From NCBI GenBank assembly GCA_963727035.1, contig CAVSEY010000005.1, forward strand, positions 273,062 to 337,061: a stretch of DNA of 64,000 nucleotides, in the 5' to 3' direction. A program made the position numbers and the translations under genes. The notes below the pieces were generated by a model. It searched no databases. It saw only the letters and a list, made by a program, of their open reading frames with translations, and was not told where the DNA came from. Below, piece by piece: positions 35,896 through 44,126 of the stretch; the stretch's first letter is position 1, and the number at the start of each line of letters is the position of its first letter. The DNA is from Rhodoblastus sp963727035 (GTDB lineage: Bacteria; Pseudomonadota; Alphaproteobacteria; Rhizobiales; Beijerinckiaceae).

Positions 35896-36891
35896 ATGCA
35901 TGCGATGGTTCTCAATAAAATCGGCGCGCCGCTCGAATGGACGGAACGTCCCGATCCCCTGCCCGGCCCCGGCGAAATCCGCCTGAAAATTTCCGCCTGC
36001 GGCGTCTGCCGCACCGATCTCCATGTGGTGGACGGCGAATTGCCGAATCCGCAGGTCCCGATCGTTCCGGGCCATGAAATCGTCGGCCGGGTGGACATGA
36101 TCGGCCCAGGCGTCAGCGGCTTCGAGATCGGCGAACGGGTCGGCGCGCCCTGGCTCGGCCATACCTGCCAGGCCTGCGGGCCTTGCCTCAGCGGCCATGA
36201 AAATCTCTGCGACCATCCCGAATTCACCGGATTCACCCGCGACGGCGGCTATGCGACCATGGCGGTCGTCGACGCGCGTTTCGCCTTTCCGCTCGGTGAA
36301 AAGGGCGACGACGCGGCGCTCGCGCCCTTGCTGTGCGCCGGGCTGATCGGTTGGCGCGCCTTCAAGATCGCCCTGCGCAGCGCCGGGCGGATCGAGAGGC
36401 TCGGCCTCTATGGCTTCGGCGCCGCCGCCCATATTCTGGCGCAGGTCGCGGTGAAACAGGGCCATCAGGTTTTCGCCTTCACCCGGCCCGGCGACACGGC
36501 GAGCCAGGATTTCGCCCGGACTTTAAGCGCCGCCTGGGCCGGCGGCTCGAACGAGGAGCCGCCGGAAAAACTCGACGCCGCGATCATCTTTGCGCCGGTG
36601 GGCGCGCTGGTCCCCGCCGCCCTGCGCGCCGTGCGCAAGGGCGGCGCGGTGGTCTGCGCCGGCATCCACATGAGCGACATTCCGAGTTTTCCCTACTCGA
36701 TCCTGTGGGAGGAGCGCCAGCTCGTCTCGGTCGCCAATCTGACCCGGCGCGACGGCATCGAATTCCTGCGCCTCGCGCCGGAGCTGGGGATCGAGACAAC
36801 CACCAAAATCTATGCCCTGAAAGACGCCAATGCGGCGCTGGCCGACCTGCGCGCGGGCGCCTTCGACGGGGCCGCGGTTCTGGTTCCCTAG
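35896..36891 (+). CDS. Zinc-dependent alcohol dehydrogenase (MDR family)
   Basis: 331 residues. Catalytic zinc ligands: Cys in SACGVCRTDLH and His-Glu in VPGHEIVG. The structural zinc loop is CQACGPCLSGHENLC (four Cys). Rossmann segment GLYGFGAAAHILAQVAV is the NAD(P) site, slightly unlike GxGxxG. It resembles AdhP/Zn-ADH group members acting on primary alcohols or aldehydes. The preceding TATGAGGAGG region is a good ribosome-binding site. Confidence 0.9.
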   Translation: MHAMVLNKIGAPLEWTERPDPLPGPGEIRLKISACGVCRTDLHVVDGELPNPQVPIVPGHEIVGRVDMIGPGVSGFEIGERVGAPWLGHTCQACGPCLSGHENLCDHPEFTGFTRDGGYATMAVVDARFAFPLGEKGDDAALAPLLCAGLIGWRAFKIALRSAGRIERLGLYGFGAAAHILAQVAVKQGHQVFAFTRPGDTASQDFARTLSAAWAGGSNEEPPEKLDAAIIFAPVGALVPAALRAVRKGGAVVCAGIHMSDIPSFPYSILWEERQLVSVANLTRRDGIEFLRLAPELGIETTTKIYALKDANAALADLRAGAFDGAAVLVP

Positions 36892-36897
36892 CGGCGT

Positions 36898-36924
36898 GCG
36901 AAAAAGTGGATGCCGGTTATTCGC
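36898..36924. repeat. Degenerate member of the extragenic palindrome family
   Basis: GCGAA, then AAAGTGGATGCCGGTTA, then TTCGC. A short stem with a GTGGATGCCGGTT-like centre, typical of intergenic repeats in this order. It lies between adh and ppk2. Confidence 0.4.
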
Positions 36925-36989
36925 TTACGCGGACCTTCGGTTCGCGAAAACGCCGCAAAAACAAAGGACTCCAGATTTGGGAGGCCACC

Positions 36990-37871
36990 ATGGCCGAAAA
37001 GAAAAACAGAATCGACGCCGCGAAATTCCGCGTCAAGCAGGGAGAAAAGGTCGATCTCGCCGACAGGCCGACGCTGATCGATCCGGTCTATCGCTCCAAG
37101 GACGATTACCATGCGATGCTCGCCGATCATGTCGGGCGCCTCAGCGACCTCCAGCAGAAGCTTTACGCCCGAAACCGCGACTCGCTGCTGCTGATTTTCC
37201 AGGCCATGGACGCGGCGGGCAAGGACGGCGCGATCCGCCATGTCATGTCCGGCGTCAATCCACAGGGCTGTCAGGTGACGTCGTTCAAGCACCCGAGCGG
37301 CGTCGAGCTTGAGCACGATTTTCTCTGGCGCACGACGCGCGAATTGCCCGCACGCGGCATGATCGGCATTTTCAACCGCTCCTATTACGAAAGCGTGTTG
37401 ATCCTGCGGGTCCATCCCGCACTGCTGGGCGCCGAAGGCTTCGACCCTGCCAAGGCCGACGGCCAATTCTGGCGCACGCGCTATCGCTCGATCACCGATC
37501 TTGAACGCCATCTCGCCGCCAACCACACCCATGTGCTGAAATTCTTCCTCCATCTCTCGAAGGAGGAGCAGCGCCAGCGCTTCCTCGCGCGCATCGACGC
37601 GCCGCAGAAGAACTGGAAATTCTCCGAGGCCGACATCGAGGAGCGCGGTTTCTGGGACGATTACCAGAAGGCCTATGCGAAATGCCTGTCCGAAACGAGC
37701 ACGAAGGAGGCGCCCTGGTTCGTCGTGCCCGCCGACGACAAATTATCGACCCGGCTGATCGTCTCGCAAGCCGTCCTGGAGAAGCTGGAATCGCTGAAGC
37801 TCCGCTTCCCCGAGGTGAGCGAGGCGCGGCGCAAGGAGCTGAAGACGATCCGCGCGCAATTGGAGGCGTGA
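36990..37871 (+). CDS. ppk2: Polyphosphate:nucleotide phosphotransferase, PPK2 family
   Basis: 293 residues; transfers phosphate between polyphosphate and nucleotides. Walker A-like FQAMDAAGKDGAIRHVMSGV, the lid Arg-rich FNRSYYESVLILRVHP and Walker B-like VLKFFLHLSKEEQRQRF are diagnostic of single-domain PPK2. The start is ATG 36990 behind TTGGGAGG. Class I, II or III (ADP, AMP or both) cannot be settled by eye. It sits between the Pho-box-controlled pit operon and the ppk1-ppx pair. Confidence 0.92.
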   Translation: MAEKKNRIDAAKFRVKQGEKVDLADRPTLIDPVYRSKDDYHAMLADHVGRLSDLQQKLYARNRDSLLLIFQAMDAAGKDGAIRHVMSGVNPQGCQVTSFKHPSGVELEHDFLWRTTRELPARGMIGIFNRSYYESVLILRVHPALLGAEGFDPAKADGQFWRTRYRSITDLERHLAANHTHVLKFFLHLSKEEQRQRFLARIDAPQKNWKFSEADIEERGFWDDYQKAYAKCLSETSTKEAPWFVVPADDKLSTRLIVSQAVLEKLESLKLRFPEVSEARRKELKTIRAQLEA

Positions 37872-38080
37872 ATGGCGGGCGATCGGAGGGGATTGAGGTT
37901 CGCGGGAAGACCCTTCAGGTGCGGCGAAAGTGCAGCCAACTCATTGAACCCATTCCGTCGCGACGCGCGAAAGACGAACCAAGCGCGAAACGCGCTCGGC
38001 GCTGATAAATCGCTTCGCTCGCCATTACGGCGTGGTCTTGCGTCTTTTGGAAACCTTCAAGTGAGAAACTCCGGCCCCGC

Positions 38081-38851
38081 ATGACCGAAAAAATCAATCT
38101 CAACGCCGATCTCGGCGAAAGTTTCGGCGCCTGGCGCATGGGCGACGACGAAAAACTGTTGCGCCTCGTGCAATCGGCAAGCCTTGCCTGCGGCTTTCAT
38201 GCCGGCGATCCGGTCACCATGCGGCGAACCGTGCGCGCGGCGCTTGAGGAGGGCGTCAGTCTTGGGGCGCATCCGTCCTATCCCGATCTGCAAGGTTTTG
38301 GGAGGCGCTCGATGCGCTGCTCGGCGGAAGAAGTCGAAGCGCTCGTTCTCTATCAGATCGGCGCGCTCGACGGTTTCGCCAAAACCGATGGCGGGCGCGT
38401 CAGCCATGTCAAGCCGCATGGCGCGCTCAGCAACGATTCCTGCCGCGACGCCGCGCTGGCGCAAAGCATCGCGCGTGCAGTCAAAGCCTATGACCCAAAA
38501 CTGATCCTGCTCGCGCCGGCCTGCTCGCGGCTGGCTGAAGCCGGGGCCGCGGCGGGGCTAAAAGTCGCGCTCGAGATTTTCGCCGACCGGACTTATGAGG
38601 ACGATGGCGCGCTGACCCCGCGTTCCGAGCCCGGCGCGGTCCTGCACGACGCCGCCGCGTGCCGCGCCCATGTCGCCGCCATGCTCGACGCCAAGGGGCT
38701 GGTGACGCGGAGCGGAAAAATCCTGCCGACGCCGATTCACAGCGTCTGCGTCCATGGCGACGGGTCGCGCGCATTCGAGACCGCGCTGACTTTACGAGAA
38801 TTCCTGAGCGAAAAATTTTTTCTGGCGCCGCTTGCGGCCTTTTTTGGCTGA
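38081..38851 (+). CDS. pxpA: 5-oxoprolinase subunit PxpA (LamB/YcsF family)
   Basis: 256 residues. MTEKINLNADLGESFGAWRM is the family start; SLACGFHAGDPVTM, VSLGAHPSYPDLQGFGRR and VSHVKPHGALSND give the conserved Asp/His residues of the metal-like active site. It hydrolyses 5-oxoproline after activation by PxpB/PxpC, which here lie about 30 kb away (7.5-9.3 kb) rather than in the usual operon. It is followed by DUF2252. The 209 bases upstream contain nothing recognisable. Confidence 0.95.
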   Translation: MTEKINLNADLGESFGAWRMGDDEKLLRLVQSASLACGFHAGDPVTMRRTVRAALEEGVSLGAHPSYPDLQGFGRRSMRCSAEEVEALVLYQIGALDGFAKTDGGRVSHVKPHGALSNDSCRDAALAQSIARAVKAYDPKLILLAPACSRLAEAGAAAGLKVALEIFADRTYEDDGALTPRSEPGAVLHDAAACRAHVAAMLDAKGLVTRSGKILPTPIHSVCVHGDGSRAFETALTLREFLSEKFFLAPLAAFFG

Positions 38852-38941
38852 ACTGCGCTCCTGCGCCGCCTTGCGTCGGCGCGCGGGGCGATTATGCTCG
38901 CGCGCAAATTGCGTGCAAAGCGAGTCTCGACGGAGCGCCCG

Positions 38942-40300
38942 ATGTCGCCTGCCCTGCCAAATCGCGCGGAACGCTACGCCAAGGGAAAAGCCCTGCGCAA
39001 AATCACGCCGCGCGGCGTCCACGGCAAGCTGGTCGGGCCGATGGACCGCGACGCCAATGCGATCCTCGAGGCGCAAAACAAGAACCGCCTGCCGGCGCTG
39101 ATCCCCTTGCGCGCGCAGCTCATGGCGTCCAATCCCTTCGCTTATCTGCGCGGCGCGGCGGCGGTGATGGCGCATGACCTGCAATGGCAGCCGATGGTCG
39201 GGGCCAAGGTGCAGGCCTGCGGCGATTGCCATCTGATGAATTTCGGCGCCTTCGCCACGCCCGAGGACAATATTCTTTTCGACATCAACGATTTCGACGA
39301 AACGCTCCCCGGCGTCGATTTCACCGTGGACTTGAAGCGACTCGCCGCCAGCATCGCGGTCGCCGCCGCCGATCTGGGCCTGGCGGAAGCAAAGCGCCAC
39401 GCTCTGGCCGCCGTCGCCGTGAGCGCCTATCGCAAGCGCATCGATAGTCTTTCCTATCTGACGCCGCTCGAAATCTGGCACAGCCGGATCGACCTCGAGA
39501 GCGAGACACGGAAATTCCGCAACGCCGCCCTGCGCCGCAAGATCGCCACGCTGATCGCGCGGGCGCGCGGCCAGGGTCTCGACCGCGACGACAATTTCCC
39601 CCATCTCGCCGAATCCGGCGCGCCGCTCATCCACGACAAGGCGCCGCGCATTTTCCATTTCCCGGCGGACTCGGACGCGGCCAGGGGTTTCGACCCCAAA
39701 GCCGACCTCGCGGCCTATCGCGACATGCTCGCGCCGGCGGTGCGCAATCTGTTCGACCGTTACGCCTTGCGGGATTTCGTGTTCAAGGCGGTGGGCGTCG
39801 GCTCGGTCGGCACTTACTGCTATGTCGGCCTTTTCATGGCCGGCGACGACGAGCCGATCTTCCTGCAGGTGAAGGAGGCGAGTCCTTCGGTCCTCGAAGT
39901 GCTGGACCACCGTCTCGCGTTCAAAGGCAACCAGGGCCAAAGGGTGGTCGATGGCCAGCACATGATGCAGGCCGCAAGCGACATTTTTCTCGGATGGACC
40001 CAGAACAGGAAATCCGGCCGCCAATATTACGTCCGCATCCTGAAAAACCGGCGTCTCGGCGTGATGAGCGAAATCGCCGAGGCGGGGGGCATCGCCGATT
40101 ATGCGCGGCTGTGCGGACGCACCCTGGCGCGCGCCCACGCCCGCTCCGGCGATCCGGCGCTGATGTCGGGCTATATGGGCGATAGCGACGCTTTTGACGA
40201 AGCCATGGGCGATTTCGCCGTGGCTTATGCGAAACAGACCGAGATCGACCACGAGGCCTGGGCCCGCGTCCAGAAACCCTCGAGAGGAGGAAAAAAGTGA
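38942..40300 (+). CDS. DUF2252 family protein
   Basis: About 452 residues from ATG 38942 (MSPALPNRAERYAKGKALR, ribosome-binding site GGAG); ATG 38894 is also possible. A kinase-like fold is suggested for the family. Visible blocks: PFAYLRGAAAVMAHDL, CGDCHLMNFGAFATPEDN, FDINDFDETLPGVDFTVDLK, GVGSVGTYCYVGLFMAGDDE, and FLQVKEASPSVLE, matching the phosphotransferase-type D-x-N and D-F-D motifs. Function unknown. The stop overlaps the start of the aldose-epimerase gene (GTGA), so they are co-translated. Confidence 0.88.
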   Translation: MSPALPNRAERYAKGKALRKITPRGVHGKLVGPMDRDANAILEAQNKNRLPALIPLRAQLMASNPFAYLRGAAAVMAHDLQWQPMVGAKVQACGDCHLMNFGAFATPEDNILFDINDFDETLPGVDFTVDLKRLAASIAVAAADLGLAEAKRHALAAVAVSAYRKRIDSLSYLTPLEIWHSRIDLESETRKFRNAALRRKIATLIARARGQGLDRDDNFPHLAESGAPLIHDKAPRIFHFPADSDAARGFDPKADLAAYRDMLAPAVRNLFDRYALRDFVFKAVGVGSVGTYCYVGLFMAGDDEPIFLQVKEASPSVLEVLDHRLAFKGNQGQRVVDGQHMMQAASDIFLGWTQNRKSGRQYYVRILKNRRLGVMSEIAEAGGIADYARLCGRTLARAHARSGDPALMSGYMGDSDAFDEAMGDFAVAYAKQTEIDHEAWARVQKPSRGGKK

Positions 40301-41166
40301 CAAACGACACGATCGCCCTCGCCAACGACCGGATCGAAGTCGAACTCGCCGCTTTGGGCGCCGAATTGATCCGCCTGCGCGACCAGGGGGGCCGTGATTT
40401 CCTGTGGAGCGGCGACCCGCAATATTGGAACGGCCGCGCGCCCTTGCTTTTTCCGATGGTGGGCCGCGCGGCGGGCGACCACATCAAGGTCGGCGGCAAA
40501 TCCTATCCCCTGCCCCAGCATGGCTTCGCCCGACGCAGCCGTTTCGAGACCGTGTCGGTCTCGTCCACCCGCGCCGTGCAGCGGCTGGAGGACAGCGAGG
40601 CGACCCGCGCCGGCTTTCCCTTCGCCTTCCGGCTCGACATCGCCCATGAATTGCGCGGCGCGACGCTCGCCATCGCCGCGACGGTGACCAATCCGGGCGA
40701 CGTTCCATTGCCGGTTTCCTTCGGCTTCCATCCGGCCTTCCGCTGGCCGCTGCCCGGCGGAAACGGCCCGCATGAGATCGAGTTCGAAAAGGAAGAAACC
40801 GCGCCGGTTCGCCGGCTCGACGACGGCCTGATCGCGCCTCGGGACGTTCCCACGCCCATCGTCGGGCGGCGGCTGAAACTCGATCATGACCTGTTCGCCG
40901 AAGGCGCCTTGATTTTCGACAATCTCGCCAGCCGTCGCCTCACCTATGGATCGCCTGGCGGCCCGTCGCTGGCCTTTTCTTTCCCGGACCTGCCGCATCT
41001 CGCGCTATGGACCAAGCCGGACGCGCCCTTCCTTTGCATCGAGCCCTGGCAGGGCTATGCCGCGCCGGCCGGATTCGACGGCGAATATGCCGACCGCCCC
41101 GGCGTCGTCTCGATCGCGCCCGGCGCGCAGCGCGTCTTCGCGATGGAGATCGAAGTCCGCGGCTGA
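40297..41166 (+). CDS. Aldose 1-epimerase family protein
   Basis: 289 residues from GTG 40297. GalM-like beta-sandwich with substrate Arg/His in GRAPLLFPMVGRAAGD, PQHGFARRSRFE, VSFGFHPAFRWPLPGGNG (catalytic His) and CIEPWQGYAAPAGFDG (catalytic Glu). It interconverts alpha and beta anomers of hexoses or hexose-6-phosphates. Operonic with DUF2252 by a 4-base overlap. Frame intact. Confidence 0.9.
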   Translation: MTNDTIALANDRIEVELAALGAELIRLRDQGGRDFLWSGDPQYWNGRAPLLFPMVGRAAGDHIKVGGKSYPLPQHGFARRSRFETVSVSSTRAVQRLEDSEATRAGFPFAFRLDIAHELRGATLAIAATVTNPGDVPLPVSFGFHPAFRWPLPGGNGPHEIEFEKEETAPVRRLDDGLIAPRDVPTPIVGRRLKLDHDLFAEGALIFDNLASRRLTYGSPGGPSLAFSFPDLPHLALWTKPDAPFLCIEPWQGYAAPAGFDGEYADRPGVVSIAPGAQRVFAMEIEVRG

Positions 41167-41172
41167 AACGCT

Positions 41173-42566
41173 TCAGACCCAGCCCGTCAGCTGATAGACG
41201 CCGATGACCACAAAGACCGCCATGGTCTTGATCACGGTCACGGCGAAAATATCCCTGTAGGACTGGCGGTGCGTCAGTCCGCACACCATGAGCAGCGTGA
41301 TCACCGCGCCGTTGTGCGGCAAGGTGTCCATGCCCCCCGAGGCCATCGAGGCGACGCGGTGGAGCACCTCCATCGGAATGCCGCATGGGCCTTGGCCGCT
41401 GCGATGAACTGGTCAGACATCGCGGCGAGCGCGATCGACATGCCTCCGGAGGCCGAGCCGGTGATGCCGGCGAGCGAGGTGACGGTCACCGCCTCGCGCA
41501 CCAGCGGATTGGAAATGCCGCCGAGCGCATCGCGGATCAGGAGAAACCCCGGCAAGGTCGCGATGACGGCGCCGAAGCCATATTCGGACGCCGTGTTGAT
41601 CGAGGCGAGCAGCGCGCCGGACACCGCCGCCTTGCCGCCTTCCGCGAAACGGGCGCGGACCGGGCGCCAGGCCAAGGCGGCGACCGCGGCGATGCCGGCG
41701 AGCAGCGCGCCTTCGACGGCCCAGACCGCCTGCAATTTATCGACCGCGACATGGATGGGCGCCGCCATGGCGGGGAGTTTCAGGTCGTAGCTCGCGCCAT
41801 AGCCCGCCTTGATCAGCGTCGTGAACAGCTTGTTCAGGCCGAACACCAGAATGAGGGGCGCGAGCGCGAGCCAGGCCGGCGCGAGCTTTTCATTCTCCAT
41901 CGGCGGCGGTTCGTTGACATGGCCCTCGCCATAACCCTCATCCGCCGCCTGCGCCTGTTTGCGCCGTCCTTCGAGGTAAGCGACGCCGACGAGCAGGATG
42001 AATGCGCCGCCGATGACGCCGAGCGCAGGAGCGGCGAAAGCATTGGTCTTGAAATAGGTGGTCGGGATGATGTTCTGGATCTGCGGCGTGCCGGGCAGCG
42101 CATCCATGGTGAACGAAAAAGCCCCGAGCGCGATCGCGCCCGGAATGAGCCTCTTGGGAATGTTGCTCTGGCGGAACATTTCCGCGGCGAAGGGATAAAC
42201 CGCGAAAACGACGACGAAAAGCGACACGCCGCCATAGGTCAGGATCGCGCCGACGAGGACAATCGACAGGATCGCTTCGCGCTCGCCGAGCATGCCGATG
42301 ATTGCGCCGACGATCGATTTCGAGAAGCCGGAGATCTCGATCATCTTCCCGAACACCGCGCCGAGCAGGAAGACCGGAAAATAGTCTCTGACGAAACCGA
42401 CCATCTTTTCCATGAAAACGCCGCTGAAAGCGGCGGGAACGGCGGCGGGGTCAGTGAAGAAGACGGCCCCCATCGCGGCGACCGGCGCGAACAGGATCAC
42501 GGAAAACCCGCGATAGGCGACAAGCATCAGAAAGCAGAGAGCGCCAACGACGATCAAGAAACTCAT
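41173..42566 (-). CDS. GntP-family H+ symporter, C-terminal frameshift
   Basis: About 463 residues with 12 or more helices; gluconate/organic-acid permease of the GntP family. Blocks: FVRDYFPVFLLGAVFGKMIE, LTYGGVSLFVVVFAVYPFA, FTMDALPGTPQIQNIIPTTY, LASINTASEYGFGAVIATLPG and SLAGITGSASGGMSIALAA. At about 41385 the frame changes, and the true end resumes HGIPMEVLHRVASMASGGMD with TLPHNGAVITLL and ends YQLTGWV at 41173. A one-base loss or two-base gain in GCGGCATTCC explains it. The substrate is not determinable by sequence. Confidence 0.85.
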
Positions 42567-42620
42567 GGCTGTCCGACCCCGGTTGGGCGGGCGCCGTTCC
42601 GGCCCCGGCTGATCATTCTT

Positions 42621-44123
42621 TCATTCGATCATGGTCTCATGCGTCCGGCCGATCACCCGGCCGAGCTGCTTCATCCGCGCGTTGAGCCGCTCGCCGGCGA
42701 GATCGGCGAGGTCGCGCGGCAGGGTCAGGATCACCTTGCCCTTGCCGCATAAAAGCCTGGTGCGCGGCAGCACGCCCGGCGAGGATGCCGAGATGTTATA
42801 GGCGACCCTCTGCACGACGCCGAGGATGCGGGCTCGGTCCATCAGGCGCGGGGTGGCGAGGCTGCGCATCTGCGGATTGACCTCCTCGTCGGCGCCGAGG
42901 TGGCGATAGGCGACCGCCATGCCGAGATAGGCGCGCCCGGGGTGATCGACGGCGACGAAGGGCGAATTGGCGAGCAGGTTCAGCGAGAGTTCGGCGCGAT
43001 AATCGGGCGAAGTGCGCCAGCCGATATCGCCGAACAGGCAGGCGGCGTGGCGCAGGCGCTTTTCTTCGGCCGTTTCGTCGATATGACTCGACGCCATGAA
43101 AGCGTCGCTCCAGTGGATCAGCTCCTCGCCATGCTTTGGCGAGCGCGAGCGCAAAAGATTATGCTCGCGCGCGCTTTCCAGCAGCGGGTCGCGCGCGCGC
43201 GTCGCCGCGTCGAGCTGCTCGAAGAGCAGGCCCTCGCGCAGGCCGCCGATCGACACCACCACCCTTCCCGGCTTGCCGCGCCTGATGATCTCCTCCAGCG
43301 CCACGGCGGCATAGGCCAGGGTCGGGCGCCGCGCTTGGGAAATGGCGCCGACCGCGACCAAAGCGTCGGTGTCCACGCGCTCGACCAGCGAGGCGAAATC
43401 GGTGGCCTCGCGCGCCGGAATGACATAGCCGTGCATGACCTCAAGCGGATAATTGCGCTGGGCCATATGCAATTTGGCGAGCGAGCGCCAGGCGCCGCCA
43501 ACGACATAGAGCGTGCGCCCGCGCAGATGGTCGAGCGGCGCGCAGGTCGCCATCGCCTTTTTGGCGATCCGAAGGGCGTTCTTGGGCGAGCGGCCCGAGG
43601 CGTCCATCAAAGCCAGGGTGCCGAGCTTCAGCGAAACCCCGGCGCCGACGCCGCCAGCCTTCACGTCGATCAGCTCCAGCGACCCGCCGCCGAGATCGCC
43701 GACCACGCCGTCGGCGCCGTGGCAGGTCGAGATCACGCCGAGGCCCGACAATTCGGCCTCGCGATGGCCCGAGATCAGCTCGATCGGGCGGCCGATGGCC
43801 TCGCCGGCCTTGGCGAGAAATTGCGGGCCATTGCGCGCGTCGCGCGACGCCGCCGTCGCCACCGGACGGACGTCCTCGATCTGCATGAATTCGCACAGCT
43901 TGCGATAGCGCCGCAGGGCTTCGAGCGCCCGGTCGATTCCTTCCTGAGCGAGTTCGCCGCTGGTCGCGACGCCCTTGCCGAGGCCGCAGATCGCCTTTTC
44001 GTTGAACAAAGGCGTCGGCGCGCGCGACAAGGCCTCATAGGCGACGAGGCGAACGGAATTCGAGCCGATGTCCACGATCGCCGTCGGGCGCGCGCCCGGC
44101 AGCCTGCCCTGTCCCTTGACCAT
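42621..44123 (-). CDS. ppx: Exopolyphosphatase (Ppx/GppA family)
   Basis: 500 residues, actin-like ATPase fold. Phosphate-1 loop AIVDIGSNSVRLVAYE, phosphate-2 GVVGDLGGGSLELIDVK and the loop GAGVSLKLGTLALMD; later HD-like region HAACLFGDIGWRTSPDYRAE. It hydrolyses polyphosphate ends (or pppGpp). It begins 3 bases after ppk1, so one operon makes and degrades polyphosphate. Intact. Confidence 0.95.
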   Translation of the reverse strand: MVKGQGRLPGARPTAIVDIGSNSVRLVAYEALSRAPTPLFNEKAICGLGKGVATSGELAQEGIDRALEALRRYRKLCEFMQIEDVRPVATAASRDARNGPQFLAKAGEAIGRPIELISGHREAELSGLGVISTCHGADGVVGDLGGGSLELIDVKAGGVGAGVSLKLGTLALMDASGRSPKNALRIAKKAMATCAPLDHLRGRTLYVVGGAWRSLAKLHMAQRNYPLEVMHGYVIPAREATDFASLVERVDTDALVAVGAISQARRPTLAYAAVALEEIIRRGKPGRVVVSIGGLREGLLFEQLDAATRARDPLLESAREHNLLRSRSPKHGEELIHWSDAFMASSHIDETAEEKRLRHAACLFGDIGWRTSPDYRAELSLNLLANSPFVAVDHPGRAYLGMAVAYRHLGADEEVNPQMRSLATPRLMDRARILGVVQRVAYNISASSPGVLPRTRLLCGKGKVILTLPRDLADLAGERLNARMKQLGRVIGRTHETMIE

Positions 44124-44126
44124 TTC

